Source: Alphaproteobacteria bacterium (lineage in GTDB: Bacteria > Pseudomonadota > Alphaproteobacteria > Rhizobiales > Devosiaceae). From it: a stretch of DNA of 7,252 bases. How positions within the stretch are numbered: position 1 is the stretch's first letter; each line of letters opens with the position of its first letter. Under the pieces are notes generated by a model that searched no databases, was not told the origin of the DNA, and saw nothing but the letters and a program-made list of their open reading frames with translations. Made by a program: the position numbers and the translations under genes. The stretch covers positions 1 to 7,252 of the forward strand of contig JAHJOS010000212.1 of NCBI GenBank assembly GCA_018820005.1, in the 5' to 3' direction. This document shows, piece by piece, positions 5,246-7,252 of this stretch.

Positions 5246-5370
5246 GTTAACGGCCCATTGCGCTTGGCGTATTCGCGCTCGAATTCGGTAACGTAGCGCT
5301 TGGCCTGAGCCTCGCGGCCTGCAATCAGCGCATCGAAGGCGCGGACAAAAAACGACTTGTTGGTGGTCAT
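5236..5370 (-). CDS. Small basic hypothetical protein B, 44 aa (paralogue of A)
   Basis: Not assigned to a family. ATG 5370 is preceded on the minus strand by GGAGAG (5381-5376) with 5-base spacing, an excellent ribosome site. The product begins MTTNKSFFVRAFDALIAGRE, continues with a charged helical stretch AQAKRYVTEFEREYAKR at about 21-37, and ends GPLTKR. It has 10 Lys/Arg and 5 acidic residues and no cysteine. The Met-aligned match to protein A (identical at 1, 2, 5, 8, 11, 16, 19, 25 and 27, with Lys/Arg, Leu/Phe and Val/Leu pairs at 10, 12 and 15) suggests tandem duplication followed by divergence. It is divergently arranged from the aminopeptidase gene, with 113 bases between starts. 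A weak promoter-like CTGGCA and TAGTTT pair can be drawn on the minus strand near 5424-5389, with low confidence. Confidence 0.68.
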   Translation of the reverse strand: MTTNKSFFVRAFDALIAGREAQAKRYVTEFEREYAKRNGPLTKR

Positions 5371-5483
5371 GCTTGCTCTCCGGTCGTGTGTCCTTAAACT
5401 AGGGCACAATCACCGATTTGCCAGACCTGTAGCCACAGGCCAGCCATGACCAGAGCGCACTTCGGAACAAGGACTATCCGCAC

Positions 5484-7252
5484 ATGACCACCCAGACTTT
5501 CCCGCCCGCCGTGTTCCAGACCTTTGACGTCAAGGCGGACCCATCCAATGTCGCCCCGCGGCTGGCCGCGCTGCGCACCGCCATGGCCGATGCCGGCGTC
5601 GATGGCTTCCTGATCCCACGTGCCGACGCGCATCGCGGCGAATCGGTGCCATCAGGCGAAGCGCGCCTGGCCTATGTCACCGGCTTCACCGGTTCCGCCG
5701 GCATAGCTGCGGTCGGCCTCAAGAAGGCGACGCTCTTCGTCGACAGCCGCTACACCCTGCAGGCCCCGGCCGAAACCAACACCAGGCTGGTCAAGGTGGT
5801 CGAGGGCGGCCAGGGCGGCATGCCGGCCGAGATCGGCGAGGTCGTGCCCAAGGGCGGCAAGCTCGGTTACGATCCCTGGCTGCACACGCCGGGCGAAATC
5901 AAGGACCTGACGGCCAAGCTGGAGGGACACGCCAGGCTGGTCCCCACCCGCAATCTGGTCGATTCGGTCTGGAACAATCGTCCGGGCGCACCGGTGAGTC
6001 TCGTCGAGTTTCTCGGCCACAACCGGGCTGGCAAGACCGCCGGTGACAAGCTGGGCGAGCTGCAGAAGACGCTGGCGAGCGACGATGTCGACGCCACCGT
6101 GCTCACCCTGCCCGAGTCGATCTGCTGGCTGTTCAACATGCGCGGGCGCGATGTGCCCAATACGCCATTCGTGCTCGGCTTTGCCATCGTGCCGAGGAAG
6201 GGCAAGCCGACGCTCTATCTCGACAAGAGCAAGATCACGCCCGAGGTCCGGAAGGGGCTGGCCGGCATTACCAAGGTTGCCGACGCCGGCACCATGATGG
6301 CCGGCCTGCGCCAGCTGGGCGCGGCCGACAGGCGGGTGCAGCTCGACCCGGCCACCTGCCCGGTCGCTATTTTCGATGCCATCAGAGGCGTCTCGGACGC
6401 GGTGATCGTGGAAAAACGCGACCCCGTGCTGCTCGCCAAGGCGAAAAAGAACGAGGTCGAGATCAGCGGCATGAAGGAGGCGCAGTCGATCGACGGCGCT
6501 GCCATGGCCAAATTCCTCTGCTGGTTCGACGCCGAGGCGCCCAAGGGCAAGGTGGATGAAATCGGCATCGTCACCGCACTGGAAGCCTTCCGCCGCGAAA
6601 GCGAGACGCTGGCCGATGTCAGCTTCGACACCATTTCCGGGGCCGGGCCGAACGGCGCCATCGTCCACTACCGGGTCAACAGCGGCACCAACCGCACGCT
6701 GAAACCGGGCGAACTGATGCTGGTGGACTCGGGCGGCCAGTATCTGATGGGCACCACCGACATCACCCGCACCATGTCGACCGGCAAGGTCACCGCCGAG
6801 CAGAAGGACCGCTTTACCCGCGTCCTCAAGGGCATGATGGCGATTTCGACGGTGCGCTTTCCCAGGGGCACCTCGGGCGCGCAGATCGATGTGCTGGCCC
6901 GGCAGTTCCTGTGGCAGACCGGCCTGACCTACAACCACGGCACCGGTCACGGCGTCGGGCATTTCCTGTCGGTGCACGAGGGGCCGGCCGGCATATCCTC
7001 ACGCTATCCGCAGCCGCTCGAAGCCGGCATGATCCTCTCGAACGAGCCGGGCTACTACAAGGAAGGCGCCTACGGCATCCGCATCGAGAACCTGATCCTC
7101 GTGGTCGAGAGCAAGTTCCCCGGCTACCTGGAATTCGAGACCCTGACGCTGACGCCGATCGACCTGCGACTGGTGGATGAAAAGCTGCTGACCGAGGCAG
7201 AGCGCGCCTGGCTCAACGCCTACCACAAGCGCGTGTTCAAGGAGATCGGTCC
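5484..7252 (+). CDS. pepP: Xaa-Pro aminopeptidase (aminopeptidase P, M24B), 3' end outside window
   Basis: Metallopeptidase that releases an N-terminal residue followed by proline; cytosolic peptide turnover. 589 residues are visible and the frame is open at the right edge; the family of this long form is about 600, so little is missing. The layout is the three-domain, eukaryote-like XPNPEP1 type: two creatinase-like N-terminal domains (with FLIPRADAHRGE and YVTGFTGSAG at about 46-73, and the second domain to about 310) and a pita-bread catalytic domain. All five metal ligands are seen: Asp415 (VDSGGQY), Asp426 (TTDITRT), His489 (HGTGHGVGHFL), Glu521 (SNEPGYY) and Glu535 (GIRIENL). The start is ATG 5484 with AAGGA at 5469-5473, 10 bases away, slightly long. 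The reading frame has five AGG and one AGA arginine codons, which I do not see in prmA; it may be a mild codon-use difference. Confidence 0.96.
   Translation, partial: MTTQTFPPAVFQTFDVKADPSNVAPRLAALRTAMADAGVDGFLIPRADAHRGESVPSGEARLAYVTGFTGSAGIAAVGLKKATLFVDSRYTLQAPAETNTRLVKVVEGGQGGMPAEIGEVVPKGGKLGYDPWLHTPGEIKDLTAKLEGHARLVPTRNLVDSVWNNRPGAPVSLVEFLGHNRAGKTAGDKLGELQKTLASDDVDATVLTLPESICWLFNMRGRDVPNTPFVLGFAIVPRKGKPTLYLDKSKITPEVRKGLAGITKVADAGTMMAGLRQLGAADRRVQLDPATCPVAIFDAIRGVSDAVIVEKRDPVLLAKAKKNEVEISGMKEAQSIDGAAMAKFLCWFDAEAPKGKVDEIGIVTALEAFRRESETLADVSFDTISGAGPNGAIVHYRVNSGTNRTLKPGELMLVDSGGQYLMGTTDITRTMSTGKVTAEQKDRFTRVLKGMMAISTVRFPRGTSGAQIDVLARQFLWQTGLTYNHGTGHGVGHFLSVHEGPAGISSRYPQPLEAGMILSNEPGYYKEGAYGIRIENLILVVESKFPGYLEFETLTLTPIDLRLVDEKLLTEAERAWLNAYHKRVFKEIG

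Noticed and set aside
5100..5291. Plus-strand open frame of 63 codons opposite the small genes
   Set aside because: No ribosome site, Arg-rich shadow composition, and the opposite strand has two frames with good ribosome sites and a terminator.
5426..5439. Short inverted repeat cctgt/acagg in the pepP upstream region
   Set aside because: Only 5 bp with a 4-base loop; expected by chance in a sequence of this size, and it does not align with a convincing promoter.
5652..6977. Long minus-strand open frame of 441 codons opposite pepP
   Set aside because: It is antisense to a clear M24B peptidase with all catalytic ligands. Its His/Gly/Ala/Asp-rich composition is what the reverse complement of GC-rich coding DNA yields, and no domain is recognisable.
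1..7252. Search for CRISPR arrays, toxin-antitoxin pairs, transposases, tRNAs and phage genes
   Set aside because: No regularly spaced direct repeats, no recognisable toxin, nuclease, transposase or integrase motifs, and no tRNA-like cloverleaf were seen. The window reads as a core chromosomal region.

Overview
This looks like ordinary chromosomal DNA from a GC-rich alphaproteobacterium, most likely of the order Hyphomicrobiales (a Devosia-like organism is my best guess, from protein style alone). The support is the high-GC codon use, the GGAG/GAGGA-type ribosome sites, the class of palindromic intergenic repeat, and a helicase, prmA and aminopeptidase P lying near each other. I see no transposase, phage gene, CRISPR array, tRNA or rRNA.

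Layout from left to right. Bases 1-1245 hold the C-terminal part of a UvrD/PcrA helicase whose start lies outside the window. A probable 61-residue acidic small protein follows (1420-1605). Its convergent boundary with the next genes carries a perfect 13-bp stem-loop (1629-1663). On the minus strand, a MerR-family regulator (2095-2439) and a carboxymuconolactone-decarboxylase-family protein (1687-2076) form a two-gene operon behind a MerR-type promoter with a 20-bp operator dyad (2466-2496). Divergent from it is a YbjQ/UPF0145 protein (2582-2899). It meets, tail to tail across 9 bases, a minus-strand SAM-dependent methyltransferase (2909-3739). Divergent from that is prmA, the ribosomal protein L11 methyltransferase (3923-4792).

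Bases 4793-5483 are the least ordinary part. They hold a 44-bp palindromic repeat, a minus-strand intrinsic terminator, and two short minus-strand genes of 43 and 44 codons (4982-5113 and 5236-5370). Each has its own good ribosome site, and their products resemble each other, so they look like a tandem paralogous pair of small basic proteins of unknown function. The first exists only as a short frame easily missed by gene callers. From 5484 to the right edge runs a nearly complete three-domain Xaa-Pro aminopeptidase (M24B) with all five metal ligands visible; its stop codon is not in the window.

The genes share no single pathway. They are housekeeping functions (DNA repair, ribosomal protein methylation, peptide turnover) with a small regulated MerR operon between them. 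I found no convincing new multi-gene system. The best candidates for new biology are the small-protein pair and the MerR operon with its altered sensor position.
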